Source: Erythrobacter donghaensis
GTDB taxonomy: Bacteria > Pseudomonadota > Alphaproteobacteria > Sphingomonadales > Sphingomonadaceae
Assembly (NCBI RefSeq): GCF_001557325.1
Contig: NZ_LSJS01000121.1
Span: 1-10,114 of the forward strand
Length of the DNA stretch: 10,114 nt
Direction of reading: 5' to 3'
Part shown: positions 1 to 7,641 of the stretch, piece by piece
How positions within the stretch are numbered: the first letter of the stretch is position 1
Layout: every line of letters starts with the position of its first letter
The notes under the pieces: generated by a model
Database searches by the model: none
Told to the model about the DNA's origin: nothing
What the model saw: the letters and a program-made list of their open reading frames with translations, nothing else
Program-made: the position numbers and the translations under genes

Positions 1-132
1 CACCAGCGGCGCCTGGCGCTGCACCGCGAACTCGTCGGGCCGCGCGCGGTTGAACACCCCGCCATCGCCGCCGCACGCAGCGAGCAGCGCCGTCGAACCG
101 GCCAGCAGGATCAGGGGTGCAGTCTTACGCAT
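1..132 (-). CDS. Lipoprotein, DUF3035-like, 5' part only
   Basis: Only the first 44 codons are inside the window; the gene continues past base 1. The start has a basic N-terminus (MRK), a hydrophobic stretch, and a lipobox LLAAC with the lipidated cysteine at residue 20, followed by Gly/Asp. This is a typical type II (lipoprotein) signal peptide. The mature start contains RPDEFAV, which I associate with the DUF3035 lipoproteins found beside lspA in sphingomonads and relatives; their function is unknown. The ATG at 132 overlaps the end of lspA by 8 bases, so it is probably the last or near-last gene of the same operon. Export and lipidation are well supported. The DUF3035 label rests on memory of the motif and on gene context. 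Confidence 0.65.
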   Translation of the reverse strand, partial: MRKTAPLILLAGSTALLAACGGDGGVFNRARPDEFAVQRQAPLV

Positions 133-661
133 TGTGTGACTCTCCACGGGGGCTCTCCCCGGCTTGTGTGTCGCCCTTGTCGCGCAGCAGCAGGCTGCGC
201 GCAAGGATGATGACGACGCCGATGGTGATCGCGGCATCGGCGATGTTGAAGATCAGGAAGGGGCGGAACCCCCCGATATGAAAGTCGGCATAGTCGATCA
301 CGTAGCCCAGCTCGTAACGGTCGCGAATGTTGCCGAGCGCCCCGCCGAGGATCAGCGCGAGCCCCGCGATCTCGCCCAGCAGCCGCTCGCGCATCATCCA
401 CACCAGCACCACGCCCGCGATCACCGCGGTGACCAGCACCAGCAGCCAGCGGGTCTCGAGGCTGCTCGCCTCGAACATGCCGAGCGAGACGCCGCGGTTC
501 TCGGTGTAGGTGAGGTCGAAGAAGGGCAGGAGGTCGATATGTCCGACCTGTCGCAGCTTCAATGGCCCGATCACGTACCACTTGACCGCCTGATCGACGA
601 GCGCGACCAGCGCGGCGATGGCGAGGCCGATCAGCCGGTTGCGGGTGAACAGCGTGCTCAT
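125..661 (-). CDS. lspA: Lipoprotein signal peptidase (signal peptidase II)
   Basis: A 178-residue inner-membrane aspartyl protease that cleaves prolipoprotein signal peptides before the lipidated cysteine. The family signatures appear in order: an N-terminal membrane segment ending in VDQAVKW (about 22-28), ENRGVSLGMF (54-63), a second hydrophobic segment (about 73-90), LGGALGNIRDR (105-115), VIDYADF (121-127) and FNIADAAI (138-145). The catalytic aspartates should be D123 and D142 by alignment with the E. coli pattern. Length is normal for LspA. The ATG at 661 overlaps the ileS stop as ATGA. Reading further upstream in this frame gives only an Arg-rich shadow of ileS, so this start is preferred. 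The next gene encodes a lipoprotein, a plausible substrate. Confidence 0.96.
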   Translation of the reverse strand: MSTLFTRNRLIGLAIAALVALVDQAVKWYVIGPLKLRQVGHIDLLPFFDLTYTENRGVSLGMFEASSLETRWLLVLVTAVIAGVVLVWMMRERLLGEIAGLALILGGALGNIRDRYELGYVIDYADFHIGGFRPFLIFNIADAAITIGVVIILARSLLLRDKGDTQAGESPRGESHNA

Positions 662-3600
662 GCCGCAGCGTCCATCTGCGCCACGACGTCCTCGCAGCGC
701 CCGCACAACGCCCCCTCTTCCGCCACGTCGGGCAGCAGGCGCCAGCAGCGGCCGCACTTGTGGTGGTGGGACTTGGAGACGGTCACCGCATCGCCCTGCC
801 CGCGGGTGACTGTCGCGGTGATGAACAGCTCGGCGAGAGCCTCGTCGGTGACGCCCTCGGGCACCGCGCTGGCGGGGACCACCACCTCGGCCTCGAGGCT
901 CGAGCGGATGGTCTTGTCGCGCCGCAGCGGCTCGATCGCCTCGTTGACCTGGTCGCGAAGGCTGCGCAGCGCGTCCCACTTGGCGCGGTCGGCGACGACG
1001 CCGGGGATGCTCGGCCACTCGAGCAGGTGGACAGAGCCGCGCTGGCCCGCCTCATCGACCTCGCCATCCTCGGGGTACCGCGAGAGCCACACCTCCTCGG
1101 CGGTGAACACCAGCACCGGCGCGGCATAGCGGATGAGCGCGTGGAACAGCAGGTCGAGCACGGTGCGGTAGGCGTTGCGCGTCGTCGAGTCCGGCCCGTC
1201 GCAGTAGAGGCTGTCCTTGCGGATATCGAAGAAGAAGGCCGAGAGGTCCTCGTTGCAGAAGTCCACCAGCAGGCGGGTGTAGGTGTTGAAGTCATAGGCC
1301 TCGGCCGCCGCCTTCAGCTTGCCGTCGAGCTCGGACAGCAACCCGAGGATGTAGACCTCGAGCTCGGGCAGCTCGCCCGCATCGCTCATGTCGCCCACGA
1401 ACCCGTCGAGCGCGCCGAGCAGGTAGCGGAAGGTGTTGCGCAGCTTGCGGTACTGGTCGCCGACGCCCTTCAGGATCTCGTCGCCGATGCGGTGATCCTC
1501 GGTGAAATCGACCGAAAGCGCCCACAGCCGGATGATGTCCGCGCCGTAGGTCTCCATCACCTTCAGCGGGTCGATGGTGTTGCCCTCGCTCTTCGACATC
1601 TTGCGGCCCTTGGCGTCCATCGTGAAGCCGTGGGTGAGGATCTGGTCGTAGGGCGCACGGCCGCGGGTGGCGCAGGATTGCAGCAGCGAGGACTGGAACC
1701 AGCCGCGATGCTGGTCCGAGCCTTCGAGATAGAGGTCGGCGGGCCATTGCAGGTCCGGCCAGCGCCCGCTTTCGAGCACGAAGGCGTGGGTACAGCCAGA
1801 ATCGAACCACACGTCGAGAATATCGGTGACCATCTCGAATTCGGCGGGATCGTAATCGGGGCCGAGGAACGCCGCCTTGTTGGCGCTGTTCCACGCGTCC
1901 ATGCCTTCCGCATTCACCGCCGCGACGATGCGGGCGTTGACCGCGGGGTCCTGAAGGTAGGAGCCGTCAGGCCGCACGAACAAAGTGATCGGCACGCCCC
2001 ACGCGCGCTGACGCGAGAGCACCCAGTCGGGCCGCCCCTCGACCATCGCGCCGATGCGGTTGCGGCCCTTTTCGGGGATGAATTTTACTCGGGCGATTTC
2101 GGCGAGGGCGGTGCTGCGGAGTGTAGAGCCCCTTCCCTCGAGGGAAGGGGTTGGGGATGGGTGTTCGGCGGTCGCGGAGGGCGGACCCCCCACCCCCGGC
2201 CCCTCCCCCGAGGGGAGGGGAGAATCCATCGGCACGAACCACTGCGGGGTGCAGCGGAAGATCACCTTGGCCTTGGAGCGCCACGAGTGAGGGTAGGAGT
2301 GCGCGTAGTCCGCGCTCGCGGCAAGCAACGCGCCCGCTTCGCGCAGGTCGGAACAGATCGGGCCATCGGGCGCGTTGAACTTGGGGTTGATGACGCTCAT
2401 GCGCCGCTCGTCCGCGCCGCCGAGCCAGCCCCAGTCGTCGCGGTAGCGCCCGTCGTCCATCACCGCGAAGACGGGGTTGATGCCGTTGGCCTTGCAAAGC
2501 TCGAAGTCGTCCTCGCCATGATCGGGCGACATGTGGACGAGGCCGGTGCCGCTATCGGTGGTGACGAAATCGCCGGGGAGCAGCGGGCGCGGCGCGGCGT
2601 AGAACCCGCCGAGGTGGTGCATCGGGTGGCGGGCGTGGGTGCCGGCGAGGTCTTTGCCTTTGCCACGCCATTCCTCCTGAAAGACAGGCGAGGTCTGGCG
2701 GATGTGAGTTGCAGAAAGATAGCTGCTCACGCGGCGCTTAAACTCTTCGACCAAGCTCTTCGCCACAAGAAACCTTCGGCCCATCCATCGACTTAGATCG
2801 GGGTGTAAATCGATCGGCTCACCGGGTTCAGCTCTACCCACTTCAATCAGTGAAAGCGACTTTACGACAACATACTCAACCTCCGGCCCATAAGCTAAAG
2901 CCTGGTTCACCGGGATCGTCCACGGGGTCGTCGTCCAGATCACCGCGTAAGCGCCGACCAGTTCAGGGACGTTCGGACACTCAACAATCTCGAACGCCAC
3001 GTCGATCTGGGTCGAGGTGATGTCCTCGTATTCGACCTCCGCCTCGGCGAGCGCGGTCTGTTCGACCGGGGACCACATCACCGGCTTCGAGCCGCGGTAG
3101 AGGTTCCCCGCCTCGGCCAGCTTGAGCAGCTCGGCGACGATCACCGCCTCGCTCTCCTTCTGCATGGTGAGGTAGGGGTGATCCCAATCGGCCATGATGC
3201 CGACGCGCTTCAGCTGCGAGCGCTGCACGTCGACCCAGTGCTGCGCATAGGCGCGGCATTCGTCGCGGAAGGCCTTGACCGCCGCCTCGTCACGCCCCGC
3301 GCCGGTGAGAACGGGCTTGGCCTTCTTGTCCTTGCGGTACTGCTCCTCGACCTTCCACTCGATGGGGAGGCCATGGCAGTCCCAGCCGGGCACATATGGC
3401 GCATCGCGGCCCAGCAGGTTCTGGGTGCGGCAGACCATGTCCTTGAGGATGTGGTTCAGCGCGTGCCCGATATGCATGTCGCCATTGGCGTAGGGCGGGC
3501 CATCGTGGAAGATGAACTTCTCCCGACCCTTCCGGGACTTGCGCAGCGCGTCATAGAGCCCGATCTGCTCCCAGCGCGCGGCAATGCCCGGCTCCTTCTG

Positions 3601-3684
3601 GGGGAGGCCGGCCTTCATGGGGAAATCGGTCTTCGGCAGGAAGACGGTGTCCCGGTAATCGCGCGCTGCGGTATCGTCGGTCAT
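658..3684 (-). CDS. ileS: Isoleucyl-tRNA synthetase
   Basis: Cytoplasmic class I synthetase that charges tRNA-Ile and hydrolyses Val-tRNA-Ile; 1008 residues, against 938 in E. coli. Visible landmarks: HIGH at 71-74 within PPYANGDMHIGH, GWDCHGLPIEW (100-110), the editing-domain Thr-rich peptide TTTPWTIP (251-258), the editing motif TDSGTGLVH to GEDDF (376-394), SRQRAWGVP (557-565), KMSKS at 695-699, and a C-terminal zinc-binding Cys quartet (C978, C981, C995, C998). There are two oddities. Residues about 489-519 are encoded by a pair of inverted GC-rich palindromes inserted in frame. Residues about 265-345 of the editing domain come from DNA near 50% GC and look longer than usual. All catalytic landmarks are intact, so the enzyme is probably functional. 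The ATG at 3684 overlaps the ribF stop as ATGA; no strong ribosome site is visible, which fits coupling. Confidence 0.97.
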   Translation of the reverse strand: MTDDTAARDYRDTVFLPKTDFPMKAGLPQKEPGIAARWEQIGLYDALRKSRKGREKFIFHDGPPYANGDMHIGHALNHILKDMVCRTQNLLGRDAPYVPGWDCHGLPIEWKVEEQYRKDKKAKPVLTGAGRDEAAVKAFRDECRAYAQHWVDVQRSQLKRVGIMADWDHPYLTMQKESEAVIVAELLKLAEAGNLYRGSKPVMWSPVEQTALAEAEVEYEDITSTQIDVAFEIVECPNVPELVGAYAVIWTTTPWTIPVNQALAYGPEVEYVVVKSLSLIEVGRAEPGEPIDLHPDLSRWMGRRFLVAKSLVEEFKRRVSSYLSATHIRQTSPVFQEEWRGKGKDLAGTHARHPMHHLGGFYAAPRPLLPGDFVTTDSGTGLVHMSPDHGEDDFELCKANGINPVFAVMDDGRYRDDWGWLGGADERRMSVINPKFNAPDGPICSDLREAGALLAASADYAHSYPHSWRSKAKVIFRCTPQWFVPMDSPLPSGEGPGVGGPPSATAEHPSPTPSLEGRGSTLRSTALAEIARVKFIPEKGRNRIGAMVEGRPDWVLSRQRAWGVPITLFVRPDGSYLQDPAVNARIVAAVNAEGMDAWNSANKAAFLGPDYDPAEFEMVTDILDVWFDSGCTHAFVLESGRWPDLQWPADLYLEGSDQHRGWFQSSLLQSCATRGRAPYDQILTHGFTMDAKGRKMSKSEGNTIDPLKVMETYGADIIRLWALSVDFTEDHRIGDEILKGVGDQYRKLRNTFRYLLGALDGFVGDMSDAGELPELEVYILGLLSELDGKLKAAAEAYDFNTYTRLLVDFCNEDLSAFFFDIRKDSLYCDGPDSTTRNAYRTVLDLLFHALIRYAAPVLVFTAEEVWLSRYPEDGEVDEAGQRGSVHLLEWPSIPGVVADRAKWDALRSLRDQVNEAIEPLRRDKTIRSSLEAEVVVPASAVPEGVTDEALAELFITATVTRGQGDAVTVSKSHHHKCGRCWRLLPDVAEEGALCGRCEDVVAQMDAAA
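2129..2220. repeat. REP-like inverted palindrome pair inside ileS
   Basis: Two GC-rich palindromes lie in inverted orientation. The first, 2129-2150, is a perfect 22-base palindrome built on CCCTTCCCTCGAGGGAAGGG. The second, 2200-2220, is a 9-bp stem with a 3-base loop, CCCCTCCCC / GGGGAGGGG. The inner flanks also match in inverted orientation: GGGGATGGG at 2153-2161 corresponds to the CACCCCCGG side at 2191-2199. The unit is therefore two inverted copies of one repeat of about 32 bases with a spacer, the architecture of paired REP/BIME-type elements. It is read in frame within ileS, giving PLPSGEGPGVGG and PSPTPSLEGRG. Relative to E. coli IleS, about 31 extra residues sit between the conserved Met-Asp after TPQWFV and the LR..AL..I segment. 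Confidence 0.8.
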
Positions 3685-4619
3685 AGCGGCTGCGCGCTTA
3701 GAAGGCGGCGGGCCTCGGCGCAATCCTTGTCCATCTGGGCGATCAGCGCCTCGAGGCTGTCGAACTTGGCCTCGCCGCGCAGGTAGTGGTGGAAGGCCAC
3801 CTCGATCTCCTGCCCGTAGAGGTCGCCGGCAAAGTCGAAGAAGAAGGGCTCGAGCAGCTCCTTGGGCGGTTCGAACTGCGGGCGGATGCCGATATTGGCC
3901 GCGCCCTTGAGCACCTCGCCGGTCGCCAGGATGCGGCCTGTGACGGCGTAGATGCCGTATTTGGGGCGCAGGTAATTCTCCACGCCCAGATTGGCGGTCG
4001 GATAGCCGATGGTGCGCCCGCGCTTGTCGCCGTGTTCGACAATACCGCGGATCGCGAAGGGCCGGGTGAGCAGCCGCGCGGCCTCCTGCGGGTCGCCGCC
4101 GCGCAGCGCCTCGCGGATACGGCTGGAGGAGACGACCTCGCCCCCTTGCGCCACCGCCTCCACCACGCGCGATTGCAGCCCGAGTTCGCCGCCCAGCGTG
4201 CGCAGCAAGTCGACATTGCCCTTGGCACCCTTGCCGAAGGTGAAGTCGCCCCCCGTCACCACCCCGTGAGCGCCGAGGCGTTCGACGAGGATCGCCCGGA
4301 TGAAATCCTCGGCGCCCGTCCCCGCAAGCTCGGCATCGAAGTGGAACACCAGCATCGCGGTCGCCCCCGCGGCGAGGTAGAGCTCCTGCCGCTGCTCGAG
4401 CGTCGTCAGGCGGAAGGGCGGCACATCGGGCTTGAAGAAGCGCACCGGGTGGGGATCGAAGGTGGCGATGATCGAGGGGCGGCCCTCGGCATGGGCCCAG
4501 GCGATCGCCTCGCCCGCGACGGCCTGGTGGCCGCGGTGGAACCCGTCGAAATTGCCGAGCGCGACGACCGCGCCGCGCAGCGAATCCGGCATGGGTTCGC
4601 GGTGATCGAGCCAGCGCAT
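3681..4619 (-). CDS. ribF: Bifunctional riboflavin kinase / FAD synthetase
   Basis: A 312-residue cytoplasmic enzyme that converts riboflavin to FMN and FMN to FAD. The N-terminal nucleotidyltransferase half shows GNFDGFHRGH (22-31), TFDPHP (53-58), GDFTFGKG (124-131) and SSSRIREAL (164-172). The C-terminal kinase half begins near 185 and shows GYPTANLG (205-212), YGIYAV (221-226) and the acidic/basic tail EIEVAFHHYLRGE (271-283). Length and domain order are standard for RibF. The ATG at 4619 shares one base with the folA stop (TGATG), and its stop overlaps the ileS start as ATGA. An AAGG lies 10 bases upstream of the start. Its position directly before ileS and lspA matches the conserved ribF-ileS-lspA order. 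Confidence 0.96.
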   Translation of the reverse strand: MRWLDHREPMPDSLRGAVVALGNFDGFHRGHQAVAGEAIAWAHAEGRPSIIATFDPHPVRFFKPDVPPFRLTTLEQRQELYLAAGATAMLVFHFDAELAGTGAEDFIRAILVERLGAHGVVTGGDFTFGKGAKGNVDLLRTLGGELGLQSRVVEAVAQGGEVVSSSRIREALRGGDPQEAARLLTRPFAIRGIVEHGDKRGRTIGYPTANLGVENYLRPKYGIYAVTGRILATGEVLKGAANIGIRPQFEPPKELLEPFFFDFAGDLYGQEIEVAFHHYLRGEAKFDSLEALIAQMDKDCAEARRLLSAQPL

Positions 4620-5107
4620 CAGGCGAGGGCCTTGCGGAAGGTGAGGAAGGAGAAGGCGGGATAATCGCCCGCCGCCGCATGATCCTCGCGCGTGGTCTCG
4701 TGCCATCCGGGGCCGAGCGGGGGCATGAAGGTGTCGCCCTCGTAGTCGGCGTGGATCTGGGTGAGTTCCACCCTGTCCGCGAGCGGCAGGAAGGCCTCGA
4801 ACACCGCCGCCCCGCCGATCACCGCGATGGTCTCGCCGCCCGCGAGCGCCAGCGCGGCATATGGATCGGCCGCAAGCTCCGCCCCCTCGGCCCGCCAACC
4901 GGCGTCCCGCGAGAGCACGATGTGCCGCCGCCCGGGGAGCAGCCCCGGCAGGCTCTCGAAGGTCTTGCGGCCCATGATCATCGGCAGGCCCATGGTCAGC
5001 GCCTTGAAACGCTTGAGGTCCGCAGGCAGCCGCCACGGCAGGTCGCCACCGAGGCCGATCGCGCCATTGGCAGCGCGGGCGTAGATCAGCATGATGTCTC
5101 GGCTCAT
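4619..5107 (-). CDS. folA: Dihydrofolate reductase
   Basis: A 162-residue DHFR that reduces dihydrofolate to tetrahydrofolate with NADPH. Visible motifs: the flexible loop and substrate site IGLGGDLPWRLPADLKRFK (17-35) with the catalytic acid D30, MGRKTFESL (45-53) in the NADPH-binding region, IVLSRD (63-68), and IGGAAVFEAFLPLADR (97-112). Length is typical of chromosomal FolA. The ATG at 5107 overlaps the purK stop as ATGA, and the TGA is shared with the ribF start. thyA, a frequent neighbour of folA, is not next to it here. Its place after purE/purK groups two one-carbon-dependent pathways in one transcript. Confidence 0.96.
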   Translation of the reverse strand: MSRDIMLIYARAANGAIGLGGDLPWRLPADLKRFKALTMGLPMIMGRKTFESLPGLLPGRRHIVLSRDAGWRAEGAELAADPYAALALAGGETIAVIGGAAVFEAFLPLADRVELTQIHADYEGDTFMPPLGPGWHETTREDHAAAGDYPAFSFLTFRKALA

Positions 5108-6171
5108 TTCACCGCGTGCCCCACGCGGGTGACGTGGCCCATCTTGCGCCCCTCGCGCACCTCGCGCTTGCCGTAGAGGTGGAGGTGCGGCTCGCCCGGT
5201 TCGGCGAGGATCTGGTGCGCGGCAAGCGCCTCCTCGCCGACGATGTTGCGCATCTCGATCGCCTCGAAGCGGGTCTTGGTGCCCCCCAGCGGCAGGCCGG
5301 CGATCGCGCGGATGTGGTTCTCGAACTGGCTGGTGGCCGCGCCCTCGATCGTCCAGTGGCCGGAATTGTGAACGCGCGGGGCCATCTCGTTGAACACGGG
5401 CCCCTCGCGCGTGGCGAAGAATTCGAGCGTGAGCGCGCCGACATAGCCGAGGGCTTCGGCCACCCTCGCTGCGAGCGCCCGCGCGGCCGGAACCTGCGCC
5501 TCGACCAGCGCCCCCGCCGGCAGCACCGAGCGCGAGAGCATCCCGCCCTCGTGCAGGTTCGCGGTCGAATCCCAGAACCGAATCTGCCCATCGGCCCCGC
5601 GCACCAGGATCACCGAGAACTCGGTCTCGTAGGTGACGAAGCCCTCGTAGATGCAGGTCACGCCGGGGAAGACGAGCGCCCCCGCCTCGATCGCGGAGCG
5701 CACCCGCCACTGGCCCTTGCCGTCATAGCCGTCGCGCGCGGTCTTGAGGATGCCGGGGATGCCGACGCTGCGAATCGCGGCGGCAAGGTCGGCGGCGCTC
5801 TCGACCTTGGCATGCGGGGCGGGCGTTCCGCCGAGGTCAGCCGCGAAGGCTTTCTCGCGCAGCCGGTCCTGCGCCACCTCGAGCGCGCGCGGCGGGCAGG
5901 CGAGCAGGTGCTGCGGCAGGGCGGCAACCGTGCCCAGCGGCACGTTCTCGAACTCCCAGGTCACCACGTCGCAAGCCTGCGCGAAGCGCGCGAGCGCCGC
6001 CGCATCGTCCCAACCGGCGGTGATGAAATCCGCGCAGGCATCGGCCGCGACATTGTCGCCCTCGGGCGCATAGCCGACCGCCCGGTAGCCGAGCTGCAAG
6101 GCGGCAACCGCCATCATCCGGCCCAGCTGCCCGCCGCCGAGAATGCCGATGGTGGAGCCGGGTGCGAGCAT
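5104..6171 (-). CDS. purK: N5-carboxyaminoimidazole ribonucleotide synthase
   Basis: A 355-residue ATP-grasp enzyme that carboxylates AIR to N5-CAIR with ATP and bicarbonate, immediately before PurE in purine synthesis. Motifs: GILGGGQLGRMM (9-20) for the N-terminal dinucleotide-like fold, the ATP-grasp loop KTARDGYDGKGQW in the middle, and the C-terminal signature NEMAPRVHNSGHWTIEG then TSQFENH, ending in GKREVREGRKMGHVT. The start is set at the ATG at 6171, which gives TGATG with the purE stop and 4 bases between a GGAGG (6176-6180) and the start. An in-frame TTG one codon upstream would lie only 1 base from GGAGG and is less likely. The overlap with folA is ATGA. Confidence 0.96.
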   Translation of the reverse strand: MLAPGSTIGILGGGQLGRMMAVAALQLGYRAVGYAPEGDNVAADACADFITAGWDDAAALARFAQACDVVTWEFENVPLGTVAALPQHLLACPPRALEVAQDRLREKAFAADLGGTPAPHAKVESAADLAAAIRSVGIPGILKTARDGYDGKGQWRVRSAIEAGALVFPGVTCIYEGFVTYETEFSVILVRGADGQIRFWDSTANLHEGGMLSRSVLPAGALVEAQVPAARALAARVAEALGYVGALTLEFFATREGPVFNEMAPRVHNSGHWTIEGAATSQFENHIRAIAGLPLGGTKTRFEAIEMRNIVGEEALAAHQILAEPGEPHLHLYGKREVREGRKMGHVTRVGHAVK

Positions 6172-6662
6172 CAATCCTCCGGGGTCTCGCCGACACCCGC
6201 GCTCTTGGCGGCGCGCCAGTCCTGCAAGCGCTCGGACAGCGCCTCGTCGCCCAGCGCGAGGATCGCGGCGGCGAGCAGCCCGGCGTTCTTCGCCCCGGCC
6301 TCGCCGATCGCCAGCGTGCCGACGGGAATGCCGCCGGGCATCTGGACGATCGAGAGCAGGCTATCCATGCCGCTCAAGGCCTTGGACTGCACCGGCACGC
6401 CCAGCACCGGCAGGTGCGTCATGCTGGCGATCATGCCGGGGAGATGCGCCGCGCCGCCCGCGCCCGCGATGATCACGCTGAACCCCTCGCCCTCGGCCCC
6501 CTTGGCGAAGGCCACCATCCGGTCCGGCGTGCGGTGGGCCGAGACGATCCGCGCCTCATAGGCCACCTCCAGCTCGTCCAGCACCTCGGCGGCGCATTGC
6601 ATGGTCGGCCAGTCGGACTGGCTGCCCATCACGATCGCGACCTTCCCCCCGGCAGCTTCCAT
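6171..6662 (-). CDS. purE: N5-CAIR mutase (class I PurE)
   Basis: A 163-residue enzyme that isomerises N5-CAIR to CAIR, taking the product of PurK. The class I signatures are all present: MGSQSDW (12-18) for the phosphate-binding turn, SAHRTP (41-46) with the catalytic histidine H43, [11 protein letters not shown] (66-76), and [19 protein letters not shown] (91-109). The ATG at 6662 shares one base with the gpmA stop (TGATG). AAGGA at 6669-6673 is spaced 6 bases from it, which supports this start over longer in-frame readings. The adjacent purE-purK order is the usual one and ensures matched production of the two enzymes, whose intermediate N5-CAIR is unstable. Confidence 0.96.
   Translation of the reverse strand: MEAAGGKVAIVMGSQSDWPTMQCAAEVLDELEVAYEARIVSAHRTPDRMVAFAKGAEGEGFSVIIAGAGGAAHLPGMIASMTHLPVLGVPVQSKALSGMDSLLSIVQMPGGIPVGTLAIGEAGAKNAGLLAAAILALGDEALSERLQDWRAAKSAGVGETPED
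6176..6180 (-). promoter_or_regulatory. Ribosome binding site deciding the purK start
   Basis: A perfect GGAGG on the minus strand sits 4 bases before the ATG at 6171 and only 1 base before an alternative TTG at 6174. The spacing favours the ATG. The site lies inside the end of purE, as expected for overlapping genes. Confidence 0.7.
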
Positions 6663-7348
6663 CAGGCGTCCTTCAGATAGTAGCGGGTCCCCACGGGCGC
6701 GCTGCCTTCGAATTCGTAGACGATCGGCTGGCCGGTCGGGATCTCGAGATCGGTGATGTCCGCGTCCGAAATCCCCGAGAGGTGCTTGACCAGCGCGCGC
6801 AGGGAGTTGCCGTGCGCGGCGATGATCACCGTCTCGCCGCTCGCGAGGACGGGGAGGATCGTGCTTTCCCAATAGGGCAGCACGCGCTCAATCGTCAGCT
6901 TCAGGCTCTCGGTGTTCGGGATCGCGATCCCGGCATAGCGCGGGTCGGCGGCGAGATCGAACGCGCTCCCCGCTTCCAGCACCGGCGGGGGAATGTCGAA
7001 GCTGCGGCGCCAGATCTTGACCTGTTCGTCCCCGTGTTTGGCGGCGGTCTCGGCCTTGTTGAGGCCCGTCAGCCCGCCATAATGCCGCTCGTTGAGCCGC
7101 CAGTCCTTGACCTCGGGGATCCACAGCCGCCCCGCCGCTTCCAGCGCCAGGTGCAGCGTCCGGATCGCGCGGGTCTGCAGGGAGGTGAAGGCATAGGTCG
7201 GCAGCACGCCCTTGTCGCGCAGCAGCACGCCCGCGGCGGTCGCCTCGGCCACGCCCTTCTCGGTCAGGTCGACATCCCACCAGCCGGTGAAGCGGTTTTC
7301 GAGGTTCCACTGGCTCTGGCCGTGGCGGACGAGGATGAGCTTGGGCAT
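6662..7348 (-). CDS. gpmA: 2,3-bisphosphoglycerate-dependent phosphoglycerate mutase
   Basis: A 228-residue cytoplasmic dPGM-type enzyme that interconverts 3- and 2-phosphoglycerate in glycolysis/gluconeogenesis. It begins with [20 protein letters not shown] (residues 6-25), in which H9 is the phosphohistidine. It also carries the [10 protein letters not shown] segment (55-64), [12 protein letters not shown] (87-98) with E87, and [11 protein letters not shown] (175-185) with the second catalytic histidine H179. Length fits cofactor-dependent GpmA (about 230-250). The ATG at 7348 has GGAG 5 bases upstream (7354-7357). An open frame continues upstream, but that part is a non-coding-looking shadow. 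It follows the small basic protein gene by 34 bases and overlaps purE by one base. Confidence 0.96.
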   Translation of the reverse strand: MPKLILVRHGQSQWNLENRFTGWWDVDLTEKGVAEATAAGVLLRDKGVLPTYAFTSLQTRAIRTLHLALEAAGRLWIPEVKDWRLNERHYGGLTGLNKAETAAKHGDEQVKIWRRSFDIPPPVLEAGSAFDLAADPRYAGIAIPNTESLKLTIERVLPYWESTILPVLASGETVIIAAHGNSLRALVKHLSGISDADITDLEIPTGQPIVYEFEGSAPVGTRYYLKDA

Positions 7349-7382
7349 GCTGGCTCCGGCAATTCGTCGGGAGCGCGCTGCG

Positions 7383-7544
7383 TTAGCTTTCGCGAGGGCG
7401 ATTGGGAAGGGGCTGCGCACCATCCGAATCGCCCTCCGCGCCTGCAACCGCCCGCGCTTGCGCCTTCCTGCGCCGCAAATTCTCGCGCAGCTTGGCCGCG
7501 AGCCGCTCTTCACGCGACATATTCCTGGCGTTGCCTTCACTCAT
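7383..7544 (-). CDS. Small basic protein of unknown function
   Basis: A 53-residue product ([19 protein letters not shown]..., then [13 protein letters not shown]) with a strongly basic, Arg/Lys-rich amphipathic helix in the middle and a polar, Pro-rich tail. It has no signal peptide or membrane segment. I recall the core [19 protein letters not shown] as resembling short conserved hypothetical proteins of sphingomonads, but no function is known to me. It ends 34 bases before gpmA and may be the first gene of the operon. The start is uncertain: ATG at 7544, an internal ATG at 7520 with AGGA just upstream, or a TTG at 7580. RNA or ribosome association is conceivable from the charge, but that is speculation. 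Confidence 0.6.
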   Translation of the reverse strand: MSEGNARNMSREERLAAKLRENLRRRKAQARAVAGAEGDSDGAQPLPNRPRES

Positions 7545-7613
7545 GTGAAAGCCATTGCCGCTAAGAATCCGCCCGCTCAAGTAGCAAAGCGGTAGCGCGA
7601 CAAGAACGCCCGC

Positions 7614-7641
7614 TTGACATAGCGGCGGCGCGCGACAATAG
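7614..7641 (+). promoter_or_regulatory. Promoter of tRNA-Thr
   Basis: A perfect -35 hexamer TTGACA is at 7614-7619. An A/T-containing -10 candidate falls within GACAATAG at 7634-7641; the exact hexamer is unclear and the spacer is 14-16 bases depending on the choice. The -10 core is bracketed by a 7-bp inverted repeat, GGCGCGC (7627-7633) and GCGCGCC (7643-7649). A transcript would start near 7648, about 12 bases before the mature tRNA. The GC-rich discriminator is of the kind often linked to stringent control of stable RNA genes. Confidence 0.6.

Noticed and set aside
760..2796. Long plus-strand open frame of 678 codons opposite ileS
   Set aside because: It is antisense to a clear IleS with intact motifs. 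Its protein is low-complexity and Arg/Ala/Val/Gly-rich with no recognisable domain, typical of a shadow frame in high-GC DNA.
3685..4680. N-terminal extension of the ileS frame into ribF
   Set aside because: The upstream part is an Arg/Pro/Ala-rich shadow of ribF. The IleS family start and the ATGA junction support 3684.
6172..6174. TTG start for purK
   Set aside because: It is 1 base from the GGAGG, whereas the next codon is an ATG at better spacing with a TGATG junction.
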